DNA of 64,000 bases from an uncultured Dorea sp. (GTDB lineage Bacteria; Bacillota; Clostridia; Lachnospirales; Lachnospiraceae). The notes beneath the pieces are model-generated. The model was given only the letters and a program-made list of their open reading frames with translations. It was not told the origin of the DNA and ran no database searches. Location: assembly GCA_910588745.1 (NCBI GenBank), contig CAJURK010000007.1, forward strand, positions 1-64,000. Reading direction: 5' to 3'. The translations under genes and the position numbers were made by a program. This document shows, in pieces, positions 8,965 to 18,751 of the stretch (positions are counted from its first letter, which is position 1; every line of letters starts with the position of its first letter).

Positions 8965-11301
8965 ATGAAAGAAATGATACTGCTTATGGGTTCTAATCTG
9001 CGCAGGGCGAAGGGGCAGATGATTTCCATTGGCGTGCTTGTGCTGTTTGCTTCAGTGATGCTGAATCTATGGCTTATGTTATCTACCGATTACAAGCAGA
9101 ACTTTGAACGGGAACATGATAGGCTGCATGCGGGGCATGTGACTCTTGCTGTGGATGACGGAAGCGGCGAGATGCGGGAGTTTCTTATAGAAATAAATGA
9201 AAAGGACAGTCGTATGGAAGAACTGTCCCTGACGCCCGCTATGCATATGGCCGGACTGTTTTCGCATAATGGCGGGGAGATTAGCTCAGAATTTGTGATT
9301 CTTGAAAAGGAACAGGCCGTCAGCCGCAGGGTAGGAAGAGCCGAAATCGTAGAAGAAGGCAGGTCTGCAAGCGGAGTCTATATGCCGGTTCTGTATAAAT
9401 CGAAGGATGTGGAGATTGGAAAACAGGTGGAGATTTCTATTGGAAGCAGACGGATGACCTATACAGTCTGCGGTTTTTTTAACAGCGTTATGGCCGGCTC
9501 CCATAATTGCAATATGTGCGAGGTGATTTTAACGGAGGACAAATATCAGGAACTGAAAGAATCCGGAGCCGCACCGGAGGCGGCGCTGTGTTCGGTACGG
9601 TTAAAGGATAAGTCGGAAAGCGAGGATTATGAAACTATGTTAAAGAATGCGGTATCCGGAAGTTATCCGGCAGTCCGTATGGTGAGTAATTCTTATGCGC
9701 TGGTCTTTCAGTCCCGATATATTTCCCAGATGGTATGTTCCGGTCTGTTAAGCGCAATGGCATTCTTTGTCCTTTTAATTGCCGTAGTGGTAATTGCGTC
9801 GGATATCAATCATTATATCGGGGAGAATATGAAAAATCTGGGCGCTCTTAAGGCGATCGGCTATCGGAGCCGGCAGTTGACCGGCGCGCTTTTGCTGCAG
9901 TTCGCGGGAATTTCCGTGGTGATCGCCGCAGTCGGGGCCGGACTTTCCTATGTATTTTTTCCGTCCCTGAACCAGATGATGATTTCGCAGACGGGAATTC
10001 CGTATCAGATCCAATTTTTACCGCTGCCTTTTCTTGCTTCTATCGGGATACTGGGCGGTTCGGTCTTTCTGGCAGTGCTGGCGTCTTCCGGCAGGATGAA
10101 AAAAATTGAACCGGTGGCGGCGTTCCGGCAGGGGATGGAGACGCATAATTTTCGGCGTAACAGGATTGCGCTTGCCGAAACGAAACTGTCCCTTACTTTT
10201 GCGCTGGCGCTGAAAACTACGTTGCTAAATCTAAAACATAATTTCATTGTCTGCATTACGATGCTGGTTCTGTCGCTGTTTGTGGTATTTTCTGGTTTGA
10301 TGATAGAAAATGTAATCGCAGATATTGAACCGTTTAGGAAGCTGATCATTGGGGAAACGGCGGATACCTGCATCAATGTAAACAGCGCGATAGAGGCCGA
10401 GTTTTTGGAGGAAATGAAGAAAAATGACCAGGTGGAAAAAGCGTACCTATATACTTCGACGGAAGTTCGGCACGTAGGCGGGATTGGCCTGATGGCGACG
10501 GTCTGCGACGATTTTGCAAAGGTAAACCACCAGGAGGGCGTATTTGAAGGGAGATTTCCAAAATACGACAATGAAATAGCGGTTGCGGCGAAATATGCCG
10601 GGGAGAAAAATCTAAAGCTGGGAGACGAAATTACGGTAACGTCAGACGGAAAGGAAGCAAAATATCTGATTTCAGGGTTTACTCAGACGAGCAATAATCT
10701 GGGCAAGGACTGCCTGCTTACCAGGGACGGATATGAACGGCTGGGAGAACTGATGGACGCAAGCTATTATTGTAATTTGAAGGACGGTACGAATATTGAT
10801 GCGTTCAATTTGGAAGTGCAGAAAAGGTACGGCAGCGAAGTAAATAAGGTAATCAACGTAGACGCGCTGGTAACCGGAGGAGCTTCGGTGTACGTAGCGC
10901 TGATGAAGGCCATTGTAACGGCGGCTCTTGTACTCAGCGGTATTATCATAGCGTTTGTTTTGTATCTTCTGGTGCGGACTACGCTGGACAGTAAGAGAAA
11001 GGATTACGGAATTTTAAAAGCCTTGGGTTTTACCACAGGGCAGCTTGTTTTGCAGACCGCGCTTTTCTTTATGCCGGCGGTTGTAGTTTCGACTGTCATT
11101 GGGATTGTCCTATGCAGTTTCATAATTAATCCGCTGACCGGCCTGTTCTTAAGAGGAATTGGAATTGTAAAATGTACCTTTACCGTTCCGGTTTGGTTTG
11201 TGATGACGGGGGGAGCGGGGTTAATCGTCTTTGCGTTTGCGGCGGCATGCCTGATGTCTCTGCGGATACGCAAGGTTGCGCCGAAAGAGTTGCTGATTTA
11301 A
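8965..11301 (+). CDS. FtsX-like ABC transporter permease
   Basis: A 778-residue permease made of two FtsX units. There is an N-terminal transmembrane helix (about 18-38) and an extracellular domain (about 40-250). Three helices then form the first FtsX domain (about 255-390, with GENMKNLGALKAIGYRSRQL). A second single helix (about 425-450) and extracellular domain follow, and three C-terminal helices complete the second unit (SKRKDYGILKALGFTTGQ). It is the membrane partner of the ATPase that ends one base upstream. The start at 8965 is preferred over 8932, which lies within the ATPase gene. Confidence 0.9.
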   Translation: MKEMILLMGSNLRRAKGQMISIGVLVLFASVMLNLWLMLSTDYKQNFEREHDRLHAGHVTLAVDDGSGEMREFLIEINEKDSRMEELSLTPAMHMAGLFSHNGGEISSEFVILEKEQAVSRRVGRAEIVEEGRSASGVYMPVLYKSKDVEIGKQVEISIGSRRMTYTVCGFFNSVMAGSHNCNMCEVILTEDKYQELKESGAAPEAALCSVRLKDKSESEDYETMLKNAVSGSYPAVRMVSNSYALVFQSRYISQMVCSGLLSAMAFFVLLIAVVVIASDINHYIGENMKNLGALKAIGYRSRQLTGALLLQFAGISVVIAAVGAGLSYVFFPSLNQMMISQTGIPYQIQFLPLPFLASIGILGGSVFLAVLASSGRMKKIEPVAAFRQGMETHNFRRNRIALAETKLSLTFALALKTTLLNLKHNFIVCITMLVLSLFVVFSGLMIENVIADIEPFRKLIIGETADTCINVNSAIEAEFLEEMKKNDQVEKAYLYTSTEVRHVGGIGLMATVCDDFAKVNHQEGVFEGRFPKYDNEIAVAAKYAGEKNLKLGDEITVTSDGKEAKYLISGFTQTSNNLGKDCLLTRDGYERLGELMDASYYCNLKDGTNIDAFNLEVQKRYGSEVNKVINVDALVTGGASVYVALMKAIVTAALVLSGIIIAFVLYLLVRTTLDSKRKDYGILKALGFTTGQLVLQTALFFMPAVVVSTVIGIVLCSFIINPLTGLFLRGIGIVKCTFTVPVWFVMTGGAGLIVFAFAAACLMSLRIRKVAPKELLI

Positions 11302-11492
11302 ACAAGGAAGAGATTGAAAAGAGCTGTTTTGTAATAAGAACATCTAATGTCTTTATAAGAAAACGAATAAAATAGCAGTATTGACAATTGCCTTTTCAAG
11401 TGATAGATTTTCTTGTGGACTATATATGTTTCAGCTTATAGTTTTCACATTTTTCGTTGGATATTTTGCTAAAGAAGAGAGGGAATCTGCCG

Positions 11493-12446
11493 GTGAACGG
11501 GGCGTGGAAGAGTTATGGGTGTATTTTTATTGCAGGTTGTCTGTGGGGGACGAACGGGCTGTTTGTGAAGCTGATGCAGGGATGCGGTTCGTCGTCCGCA
11601 TATACGGGTTTTGTGCGGATTGTGCTGAGTTTTCTAATTCTGACTGTGATTACTTTGGTTAAAGAAGGGCCGCGGGCGTTTCGGATCAGCAGAAATACGC
11701 TGATTTCCTGTGTTTTGCTGGGATTGGTGTGCCAGGCGCTTTATAATTACGTGTACAGTTCGGCGATTAATTCCCTTGGTGTATCCTTTGCCTGTGTTAT
11801 GACATATATGTCGCCGGCGTTTGCCAGTGTGATTTCTTACTTCATGTTTCGCGAGAGATTCGGTCAGAATAAATATCTGGCTATGATGCTAAACCTAATC
11901 GGATGTGCGCTGACCGTTACCGGAGGAAGCTTGCATGGCGTATCCCTGGCGGTATCGGGACTTTTGTTTGGTTTAGCGTCGGCGGCGTGTTATTCACTGG
12001 TTGGAATATTCGGGCGGATTGCGTCGGGAGAGGCGTCGCCGTATGTGGTGGCCACATATAATTTTTTGTTTGGGACAATCTTTCTCGGACTGTTCGGGCA
12101 TCCATGGACGACGGTGGACAATCCGCTGAACCTGGGGATTTTGCTGTATGGTTTCGTTTACGCGCTGATACCTACGGGGATTTGTTATATTATTTATTTT
12201 AGCGGAGTCAGCAGGATTAAGGAGAGCAGCAAAGTGCCGGTAGTGGCGTCCGTGGAGAATGTGATTGCGGTGGTAATCGGCGTGCTGATGTTTGGGGAGA
12301 AGGTAGGACTTGTGAATATGGCCGGAATCTTGCTGGTACTTGGCTCGATTGTAGTGATGAATATGGATATTCCGACAGGCAGACGGCGGGGAACGGGGTT
12401 TGGAGTCCGCTTTGGGACGCGCGGACATGCGGCAGCCCCCTATTAA
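11493..12446 (+). CDS. EamA/DMT-family transporter
   Basis: A protein of about 317 residues with ten predicted transmembrane helices in two EamA repeats (GCLWGTNGLFVKLM in the first, FGLASAACYSLVGIFGRIA in the second). The family exports amino acids or other small metabolites, and the substrate is unknown. I place the start at the GTG at 11493, nine bases after AGAGAGGG; the in-frame TTG at 11457 has no ribosome binding site. A terminator follows 100 bases downstream, so it is probably a single-gene unit. Confidence 0.85.
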   Translation: MNGAWKSYGCIFIAGCLWGTNGLFVKLMQGCGSSSAYTGFVRIVLSFLILTVITLVKEGPRAFRISRNTLISCVLLGLVCQALYNYVYSSAINSLGVSFACVMTYMSPAFASVISYFMFRERFGQNKYLAMMLNLIGCALTVTGGSLHGVSLAVSGLLFGLASAACYSLVGIFGRIASGEASPYVVATYNFLFGTIFLGLFGHPWTTVDNPLNLGILLYGFVYALIPTGICYIIYFSGVSRIKESSKVPVVASVENVIAVVIGVLMFGEKVGLVNMAGILLVLGSIVVMNMDIPTGRRRGTGFGVRFGTRGHAAAPY

Positions 12447-12548
12447 AAATAAATGCGTTACCGGAAGTGAATCAATATGACCGGAGTTTTGGCGGTCGTA
12501 TTGCCGCAGAATGTGAGTAAGTTAAAAAAAGAAGATGGTTCCATGAGG

Positions 12549-12576
12549 AAGAGCGTGCTGAAGCATGTTCTTTTTT
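12549..12576 (+). terminator. Terminator after the EamA gene
   Basis: A 10-bp stem (12549-12558 with 12563-12570 and its neighbours, including two G-U pairs) has a four-base loop and is followed by TTTTTT at 12571-12576. Confidence 0.7.
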
Positions 12577-12677
12577 CGTGTATATATATTTCTGATAGAA
12601 TTTTTCGACATTTTTCAGGGTTTTCTGAAAAGAGTGAAAAATAGCTTATAAAAGTATGAATTTCTATGTTACTCTTA

Positions 12678-12706
12678 TTGACACTTATCCGGCGGCATGG
12701 TAATAT
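12678..12706 (+). promoter_or_regulatory. Sigma-A promoter of the first sugar ABC operon
   Basis: TTGACA (12678-12683) and TAATAT (12701-12706) are 17 bases apart. The gene start lies 210 bases further on, so this promoter would give an unusually long untranslated leader of about 200 nt. A second promoter nearer the gene cannot be excluded. Confidence 0.6.
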
Positions 12707-12916
12707 AAACCTAAATAAATTAGTGCTATTGTATAAATGTCAAGGTATTTTATATTCTTTCTTTGTGCTATTTGTAATATATTTTCGCCGGCGATGAATT
12801 GGATGAGATGGCTTAAATTTACAGACATTTCAGCTAATTGTACAAGATATTTTATTGATAGGAATGATAGATATGTGTATTTTGATGTATACAAAGCGTT
12901 TAAAAGGAGGAAAAGT

Positions 12917-14185
12917 ATGAAAAAATTTATTGCGCTCTCCCTGAGTATGGCGACAGTTTTATCGCTGGTAGCATGCGGAGGCGGCGGATCAACCGGAGAT
13001 GCAGGCAGTAAGGATGAAAGCGGGGAGAGCGGCGGCAAGACAGAGATTAGTGTAGTAGCGGCTCAGTATGGGCAGAATACCGCAGAATGGTGGAAGGGAT
13101 TTGAAGCTGATTTTGAGAAAGACAATCCGGACATTGACCTGAGCGTTGAAGTCATTTCCTGGAACGATATTTCTTCAAAGGTAACGACGCTTATTTCCAA
13201 TAATCAGGCGCCGGATATTCTGAATATCGACGTATTTGCTGATTATCAGGCGGACGATCTTCTTCTTCCGGCAAAGGATTATGTATCAGAAGAAACTTAT
13301 GGCAAGATGTACGAGGCATTTTTAGAGCAATCAGAGATTGACGGAACCGTATGGGCTATTCCGGATCTTGCTTCTGTACGTACAATGTTCTACAATAAGA
13401 AGATTTTGAAGGATGCCGGCGTGGAAAAAGTTCCGGAGACATGGGACGAACTGACAGAAGCCTGCAAAAAGATCAAAGAGAAGTTCCCGGATGTTTATCC
13501 ATGGGGAATTGATATGACGACGGATGAAGGACAGGCTGCATTCTCATACTATGTATGGAATAACGGCGGAGATTTTACAGATGCTGACGGCAACTGGACG
13601 CTGAACAGCCCGGAGAATGTAGAAGCGATTGAGTATGCGATTGGCCTTGTAAAGTCTGAATATACCAATACAGATCCGGCAAATGACACACGTTATGACC
13701 TGCAGGATAATTTTGGTACTGGTAAGATCGCTATGCTGATTGCACCGAACAGCCTTCCGACTTACATCGCTGAGAATGGCAATGAAGTAGATTATGGCAT
13801 TGCTCCGATTCCAAGCAATACGGGGACTTCGGTAGCTCAGGGCGTTATGGACAGATTCATGTGTTTCGATAACGATTATTCGGATGAAGAACTGGCGGCG
13901 ATCACGACATTCTTTGATTATTTCTATGAAGATGAACGTTATGCAGAGTGGGTTGATATGGAAGGGTTCCTGCCGGCAACCACTACAGGCGGCGAGGCGC
14001 TTGCAGCAGAAGACGAGGCGATGGCTGAGTGGATCGAGATTGTAGGAAGCTGTAAGTTCTATCCTACAGCGAAAGCTGAATGGGCAGATGTTAAGCAGGG
14101 TGTTATTGATGTTGAGCAGAACGCATTGTTAGGTGAGAGCGTTCAGGAACAGCTTGATAACTTGCAGTCAGAGATTGCTCCGTAG
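12917..14185 (+). CDS. Sugar ABC transporter substrate-binding lipoprotein
   Basis: A 422-residue extracellular solute-binding protein of the CUT1 (MalE-like) group. The signal peptide ends in a lipobox LVAC with Cys20 as the lipid anchor. A Gly/Ser-rich linker and a full-length binding domain follow (WWKGFEADFEKDNPD near the start, typical of this family). The start at 12917 follows AAAAGGAGG. The same frame is open back to 12737, but that stretch has no ribosome binding site and would bury the signal peptide. Two permease genes follow; no ATPase is encoded, so a shared MsmX-type ATPase is presumed. The ligand is unknown, probably an oligosaccharide or amino sugar given the NagB gene downstream. 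Confidence 0.93.
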   Translation: MKKFIALSLSMATVLSLVACGGGGSTGDAGSKDESGESGGKTEISVVAAQYGQNTAEWWKGFEADFEKDNPDIDLSVEVISWNDISSKVTTLISNNQAPDILNIDVFADYQADDLLLPAKDYVSEETYGKMYEAFLEQSEIDGTVWAIPDLASVRTMFYNKKILKDAGVEKVPETWDELTEACKKIKEKFPDVYPWGIDMTTDEGQAAFSYYVWNNGGDFTDADGNWTLNSPENVEAIEYAIGLVKSEYTNTDPANDTRYDLQDNFGTGKIAMLIAPNSLPTYIAENGNEVDYGIAPIPSNTGTSVAQGVMDRFMCFDNDYSDEELAAITTFFDYFYEDERYAEWVDMEGFLPATTTGGEALAAEDEAMAEWIEIVGSCKFYPTAKAEWADVKQGVIDVEQNALLGESVQEQLDNLQSEIAP

Positions 14186-14247
14186 TTGGAATGAGCGGTG
14201 GCAACGGTCTTATAGTTGATGTTTAAATCCCTGCTTCTGGCGGGATT

Positions 14248-14290
14248 CAGAGCCGGGCTTATAGAAGTTCGGCTCTGTTTTATTCTTAAA
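14248..14290 (+). terminator. Intra-operon stem-loop between binding protein and permeases
   Basis: A perfect 13-bp stem (14248-14260 with 14265-14277, two G-U pairs) with loop ATAG is followed by TTTTATTCTT. It sits between the binding-protein gene and the permeases. As an attenuating terminator and 3' stabiliser it would keep the binding protein more abundant than the membrane components. Confidence 0.75.
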
Positions 14291-14306
14291 TTAATGAGGT
14301 GAACTG

Positions 14307-15185
14307 GTGAAAAAAAATATACAGAAAATAGAACCTTACATCTGGATTTTGCCTAGTATTATACTAATGTCGGTGTTTATCTTGATTCCTATTATTTTTG
14401 TATTCAGGATGGCGATGAGTAAAGTTACCAGGGCGGGACTGATCAAAGGCTTTATTGGATTTGAAAATTTTGCGAAAGTACTGTCCACGCCTACATTCGC
14501 GATGGTTCTGAAGAATACGCTTGTTTGGACAGTGGCGGTAGTCGGGCTTTCTACGCTGCTTGGATTTATTCTGGCGCTTCTTTTGAATAATGAATTTAAA
14601 GGCCGGAAAATTGCCAGGGCAATCGTAGTGTTCCCCTGGGCAACTACGCTGGTTGTACAGGCGTGTATTTGGAAATTTATTATTGATGTGGATTATGGTA
14701 CATTGAATACGCTTCTGATGAAACTAGGACTTATTAGCAGTCCCATCAATTGGACCTCGTCGCCCGGAGCCTGGTTCGCATGGGAGATTGCCTGCGGAAT
14801 TTTTGTTACCATTCCTTTCGTAACATTTACGGTTCTGTCCGGGCTGCAGTCGATTGACGGAACTTACTATGAGGCGGCGACGGTAGACGGCGCCAATTAC
14901 TGGCAGAAGCTTTTTCAGATTACCGTTCCGCTGGTTAGTTCTTCGCTGACAGTCAGTACCGTACTGAACATTATTTATGTCTTTAATTCATTTCCGATTA
15001 TCTGGAACATGACGAAGGGAGATCCCGGAAACCGTACGGACACGCTGGTTACATATTTGTACAAACTGGCCTTTTACAACGGCAAACAGGGGCTGGCGGC
15101 AGCGGTATCCGTAATTGGGTTTTTGATTCTTCTGGTCTGCGCGATGGCTTACATGGTGATGACTTTAAGGAAGGAGGATGAATAG
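14307..15185 (+). CDS. Sugar ABC transporter permease (MalF type)
   Basis: A 292-residue inner-membrane permease with six transmembrane helices. The EAA loop EAATVDGANYWQKLFQITVP near residue 190 docks the ATPase. It starts with GTG, eight bases after GAGGTG. It works with the binding protein before it and the second permease after it, whose start lies two bases beyond this stop codon. Confidence 0.93.
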   Translation: MKKNIQKIEPYIWILPSIILMSVFILIPIIFVFRMAMSKVTRAGLIKGFIGFENFAKVLSTPTFAMVLKNTLVWTVAVVGLSTLLGFILALLLNNEFKGRKIARAIVVFPWATTLVVQACIWKFIIDVDYGTLNTLLMKLGLISSPINWTSSPGAWFAWEIACGIFVTIPFVTFTVLSGLQSIDGTYYEAATVDGANYWQKLFQITVPLVSSSLTVSTVLNIIYVFNSFPIIWNMTKGDPGNRTDTLVTYLYKLAFYNGKQGLAAAVSVIGFLILLVCAMAYMVMTLRKEDE

Positions 15186-15186
15186 A

Positions 15187-16038
15187 ATGAACGCTGATAG
15201 ATCTATGAACGGCAAGAAACTTCTATTAAGGATCGTCCTGTATGTCGTTGTGTTTGTTATATGTGTTGTTATATTATATCCGTATTTTGCTATGTTTTGT
15301 ACTGCGCTAAAGAGCCGTTCCGAGATATTCTCTGCAGACGGCACGGTTTTCCCGATTCGGGCGCTGTGGTCGAATTTTTCGGATATCTGGCAGAAGGCTC
15401 CCATGGCTAAATATATGGCGAATTCAATTTTGATTGCCGGAGGATCTACCGTGATTGCTCTGCTCTGCGGGATTCCGGCGGCATACGCGTTGTCGCGTAT
15501 GAAGTTTAAGGGACAGACCGCTTTTCTGGGATTTGTTATTGTGTCCCAGATGTTTGCTCCGGTTGTTCTTTTGATTGGTATCTACAAAGTTATCATGACT
15601 CTGGGTCTGACTGACAGCATTTTCGGACTGATCTTTATCAATGCTGCGTTTAATCAGGCATTTACGATCTGGCTGCTGCGGGGAACGTTTATCGGAATTT
15701 CCCCAGAGATGGAACAGGCGGCTAAGATTGACGGCTGCAGCCGGCTGCAGGCTATGATTAAGATACTGCTTCCGGTAGCGGCTCCGGGTATTGTAACAAC
15801 CTTGATTTTCGTATTTATCAATGCATGGAATGAGTATACGGTTGCGCTGACGCTGATTTCAACGGATACGAATAAACCATTGACTGTCGGTATCAATATC
15901 TTTAACGGCTACAATATGATTGAATGGCAGTATCTGTTTGCGGCGTCGCTGTTTGCGATTGTTCCGGTTGTAATATTGTTTGCGATTATTGAGAAGAATT
16001 TGGTAAGCGGCCTTGCATCTGGCGGTGTGAAAGGTTAA
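15187..16038 (+). CDS. Sugar ABC transporter permease (MalG type)
   Basis: A 283-residue six-helix permease with the EAA-type loop EQAAKIDGCSRLQAMIKILL. It starts at 15187, nine bases after AAGGAGG; the ATG at 15178 touches that ribosome binding site and cannot be used. It completes the first CUT1 transporter of this region. The C-terminus GLASGGVKG is typical of MalG-like proteins. Confidence 0.93.
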   Translation: MNADRSMNGKKLLLRIVLYVVVFVICVVILYPYFAMFCTALKSRSEIFSADGTVFPIRALWSNFSDIWQKAPMAKYMANSILIAGGSTVIALLCGIPAAYALSRMKFKGQTAFLGFVIVSQMFAPVVLLIGIYKVIMTLGLTDSIFGLIFINAAFNQAFTIWLLRGTFIGISPEMEQAAKIDGCSRLQAMIKILLPVAAPGIVTTLIFVFINAWNEYTVALTLISTDTNKPLTVGINIFNGYNMIEWQYLFAASLFAIVPVVILFAIIEKNLVSGLASGGVKG

Positions 16039-16073
16039 GCATTACAAAATATTGTATTGGGATGCAGAGAAAG

Positions 16074-16103
16074 CAGCAGTCTGGTTTTAGAACCGGACTG
16101 CTG
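16074..16103. other. Stem-loop after the first sugar ABC operon
   Basis: A 13-bp inverted repeat (16074-16086 with 16091-16103, one G-U pair) with loop TTAG lies 35 bases after the permease stop. It has no T run, so it may be an RNA-stabilising or processing hairpin rather than a terminator. A weaker imperfect inverted repeat follows at about 16136-16170. The rest of the gap to 16402 shows no gene. Confidence 0.5.
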
Positions 16104-16402
16104 TATCAGACTGCGGCGGGCAGATAAAAAGATGAGCGCCTCAAAAGCCGGGGGGAGGCTTAAGAGACGCCCATGTTCTATTTGCGGGTATCAATTTATA
16201 AAAGGAATGATACCCTGCCAGGAGTATGCATCGTAATGCAATAGTTATTATATTTCATTTCTTCAAAAAAAGCGTGTCACAATATGCATAAAAATTTGCA
16301 CAATTGATTGTTTTGCTTTGGGCGTTATTGCCTTGCAATTTGGAGTTTGATACATTAATTTTAAGAAAACGACAGGAAAATTTCTGTCAAGGAGGTATGT
16401 TT

Positions 16403-17128
16403 ATGAGAATTTATAAAACAGAAGATTACAAGAAAATGAGTAAAAAGGCGGCGAGAATCATCGCGTCTCAGATTATTATGAAACCGAACTGTGTACTGGG
16501 ACTGGCTACCGGTTCGACTCCAATCGGTCTTTATAAATATCTGGTGAAGTGGTATCAGAAAGGCGAATTGGACTTTTCTGAAGTAGTGAGCGTGAATCTG
16601 GATGAATACAAGGGTCTGCCAAAGAGCAATGACCAGAGTTACGATTATTTTATGCGTGATAATCTGTTTGGCTTAGTTAATATTGACGCTGCCAATACCT
16701 ATCTGCCGGACGGCCTTGCAGAGGACAGCGACTTAGAGTGCGAGAGATATGAACGTCTGATTAGAAGCTTAGGCGGCGTGGACTTGCAGCTTCTTGGCAT
16801 GGGACATAACGGGCATATCGGATTTAATGAGCCGGGGGACGCTTTTGATCTTGCGACCCACTGCGTGGACTTACAGCCAAGTACCATCGAGGCGAATAAG
16901 CGGTTTTTCGCATCGGCGGATGATGTGCCGAAGCAGGCGTATTCTATGGGAATCGGCACGATTATGAAGGCGAAGAAGATTCTGCTGATTGTGAGCGGAG
17001 AGGATAAGGCAGAGACCTTAAAGAAAGCGCTGCACGGCCCGATTACGCCAAAACTTCCGGCTTCTGTTCTGCAGCTTCATCCGGACGTAACGGTGGTTGG
17101 GGACGCGGCCGCGTTTTCTAAGATGTAG
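16403..17128 (+). CDS. nagB: Glucosamine-6-phosphate deaminase
   Basis: A 241-residue cytoplasmic enzyme that converts glucosamine 6-phosphate to fructose 6-phosphate and ammonia, feeding amino sugars into glycolysis. Diagnostic motifs are LGLATGSTPIGLY (phosphate binding), VNLDEYKGL (the catalytic aspartate) and GMGHNGHIGFNEPG (the catalytic histidine loop). The length is standard for the short Gram-positive form. The start is the ATG at 16403, seven bases after GGAGG; the ATG at 16397 is too close to it. It lies between two sugar transporter sets, with nagA 7 kb downstream. Confidence 0.97.
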   Translation: MRIYKTEDYKKMSKKAARIIASQIIMKPNCVLGLATGSTPIGLYKYLVKWYQKGELDFSEVVSVNLDEYKGLPKSNDQSYDYFMRDNLFGLVNIDAANTYLPDGLAEDSDLECERYERLIRSLGGVDLQLLGMGHNGHIGFNEPGDAFDLATHCVDLQPSTIEANKRFFASADDVPKQAYSMGIGTIMKAKKILLIVSGEDKAETLKKALHGPITPKLPASVLQLHPDVTVVGDAAAFSKM

Positions 17129-17182
17129 TTACCCTCAGTAGACAAAGGGACGTACGCTGAACGGCAGAATCACAAATCTGTA

Positions 17183-17330
17183 GTGCAAAACCGTGCGTCC
17201 TCTTATCCACTGAAGGCGGATATGCAAGATGCACAAAAGCCGGCAAGGAATAAACTGGTAAATAAATAGAAGTGTGCAGATAATACAAAATAAGAGCCTC
17301 ATTAGACAAAGATTTTTGTGCAAAACCGTG
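17183..17330 (+). repeat. 13-bp direct repeat flanking the second binding-protein leader
   Basis: GTGCAAAACCGTG occurs at 17183-17195 and again at 17318-17330, in the 245-base gap between nagB and the second binding-protein gene. The second copy lies about 45 bases before the start codon. It may be a paired regulator site or chance. The first copy also falls in the right arm of a weak inverted repeat (17148-17200). No gene is visible in this gap. Confidence 0.35.
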
Positions 17331-17373
17331 AGAAAATGGTGAAAAGAAATTTTTGTATAAAGGAGGATGAATT

Positions 17374-18714
17374 ATGAAGAAGAGAACTCGAATTCTTTCC
17401 GTGCTGATGTGTGGGGCAATGATAGCCGGCCTTACGGCATGCGGAGGCGGAGACGGCGGAACGAAGGATGCAAAGGACGACGGCGGAGCGGACGGCAAGA
17501 TTAAGCTGACATTCTCCACATCTGTGTATGTGGAAGAGCCTCATCAGAAAGCGATCGATAATCTGCTCGCGGCGTATAACAAGCAGAATCCGGATGTGGA
17601 AATCGAGGTTCTGGGCGCGGGTTACGACGGATATTGGGATAACATTACCAACGAGATTGTATCAGGAACGGCAAGCGATATGATCCAGGTATATCCGGAA
17701 AATATTTCCACCTATCACGCGCTGAAAGAGGACGGAACCTTTGTGAATCTGGACGATTATATGAGCGACGAGCTTAAGGGCAAGCTTACCGGACAGGATA
17801 TGTGCGTGGTTGACGGCGAAACTCTGGCGATTTCCAGCTATGCATGGGGAACCACCGGTATTTTCTACCGCAAGTCTATGTTGGAAGATAAGAAGATTGA
17901 TCCGGCGTCCATCAAGACGCTTGATGATTTCCGGGAAGCAAGCTTAAAGTTCACAGAAGACGGCGGCTACGCAACGGCTGCCGTATCCGGTACTCATGCA
18001 TTTACAATCAGCGAGTGGAGCCGTCTGATCGCAAGACCGGTTTCCGGTGGGCTGTATTTTACAGACGACGCTGCAGGTCCTTATGACGCAGAGCATGTGA
18101 ACGTAAATAACGAGGGCAACGTATGGGCGGCTCAGTGGTGGCAGGATTACATCCTGAAGGATAAGGCTGCTACGCTTGTAACAGATAAGAGCGATACCCG
18201 CGAGATGTTCTGGAACGGCGAGATCCCATTCTGTATGGACGGCCCATGGTTTGTAGGCATGACCAGTGAAGACATATTAGAGGATGTAGGGATTATTGCG
18301 CAGCCGGATATCGTATACGACGGCGAGACTTATAAGCCGAATCCGACCAACTATCCGCTGGTTACTATGATCAATAAGGACTGCGAGCATCCGGACGAAG
18401 CTTACGCGTTCCTTGAGTGGATGACAAGCGACGAGGCTCAGGCAATTATCGCTGAATGCGGCATGATTCCAAGTAATACGGATTATTCTACCAGTGAAGA
18501 ATATATTGCGGATCATGAGCTGGAATATGCAATTGTTGATTTTATGCAGAACAATTACGTAGAGCTTATTGCGGATCCTAACATTCCGGAGCTGGGAGAG
18601 ATCTCTCAGATCATGCTGGATGCAGGACAGAAGATGTTCTCAGATCAGGCTGCGGACGTTCAGTCTGAGATGGATAATGCCCAGAAGAAGATTGAAGAGG
18701 TAATGGGCAGATAG
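17374..18714 (+). CDS. Sugar ABC transporter substrate-binding lipoprotein
   Basis: A 446-residue CUT1 solute-binding lipoprotein. The signal peptide ends in LTAC with Cys23 as the lipid anchor, followed by a Gly/Asp-rich linker and the binding domain. AAAGGAGG precedes the start at 17374. It differs clearly from the binding protein at 12917, so it is a separate transporter rather than a recent duplicate. Two matching permeases follow after 200 bases. The ligand is unknown; nagB directly upstream and the oxidoreductase downstream suggest an amino or otherwise modified sugar. Confidence 0.93.
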   Translation: MKKRTRILSVLMCGAMIAGLTACGGGDGGTKDAKDDGGADGKIKLTFSTSVYVEEPHQKAIDNLLAAYNKQNPDVEIEVLGAGYDGYWDNITNEIVSGTASDMIQVYPENISTYHALKEDGTFVNLDDYMSDELKGKLTGQDMCVVDGETLAISSYAWGTTGIFYRKSMLEDKKIDPASIKTLDDFREASLKFTEDGGYATAAVSGTHAFTISEWSRLIARPVSGGLYFTDDAAGPYDAEHVNVNNEGNVWAAQWWQDYILKDKAATLVTDKSDTREMFWNGEIPFCMDGPWFVGMTSEDILEDVGIIAQPDIVYDGETYKPNPTNYPLVTMINKDCEHPDEAYAFLEWMTSDEAQAIIAECGMIPSNTDYSTSEEYIADHELEYAIVDFMQNNYVELIADPNIPELGEISQIMLDAGQKMFSDQAADVQSEMDNAQKKIEEVMGR

Positions 18715-18751
18715 TCAAGAATCGGTTTGTTTAAAAGGATGTATGTTTTGT

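Noticed and set aside
12737..12916. In-frame 60-codon extension before the first sugar-binding protein
   Set aside because: It has no ribosome binding site, would bury the lipoprotein signal peptide, and a perfect AAAAGGAGG precedes the ATG at 12917.
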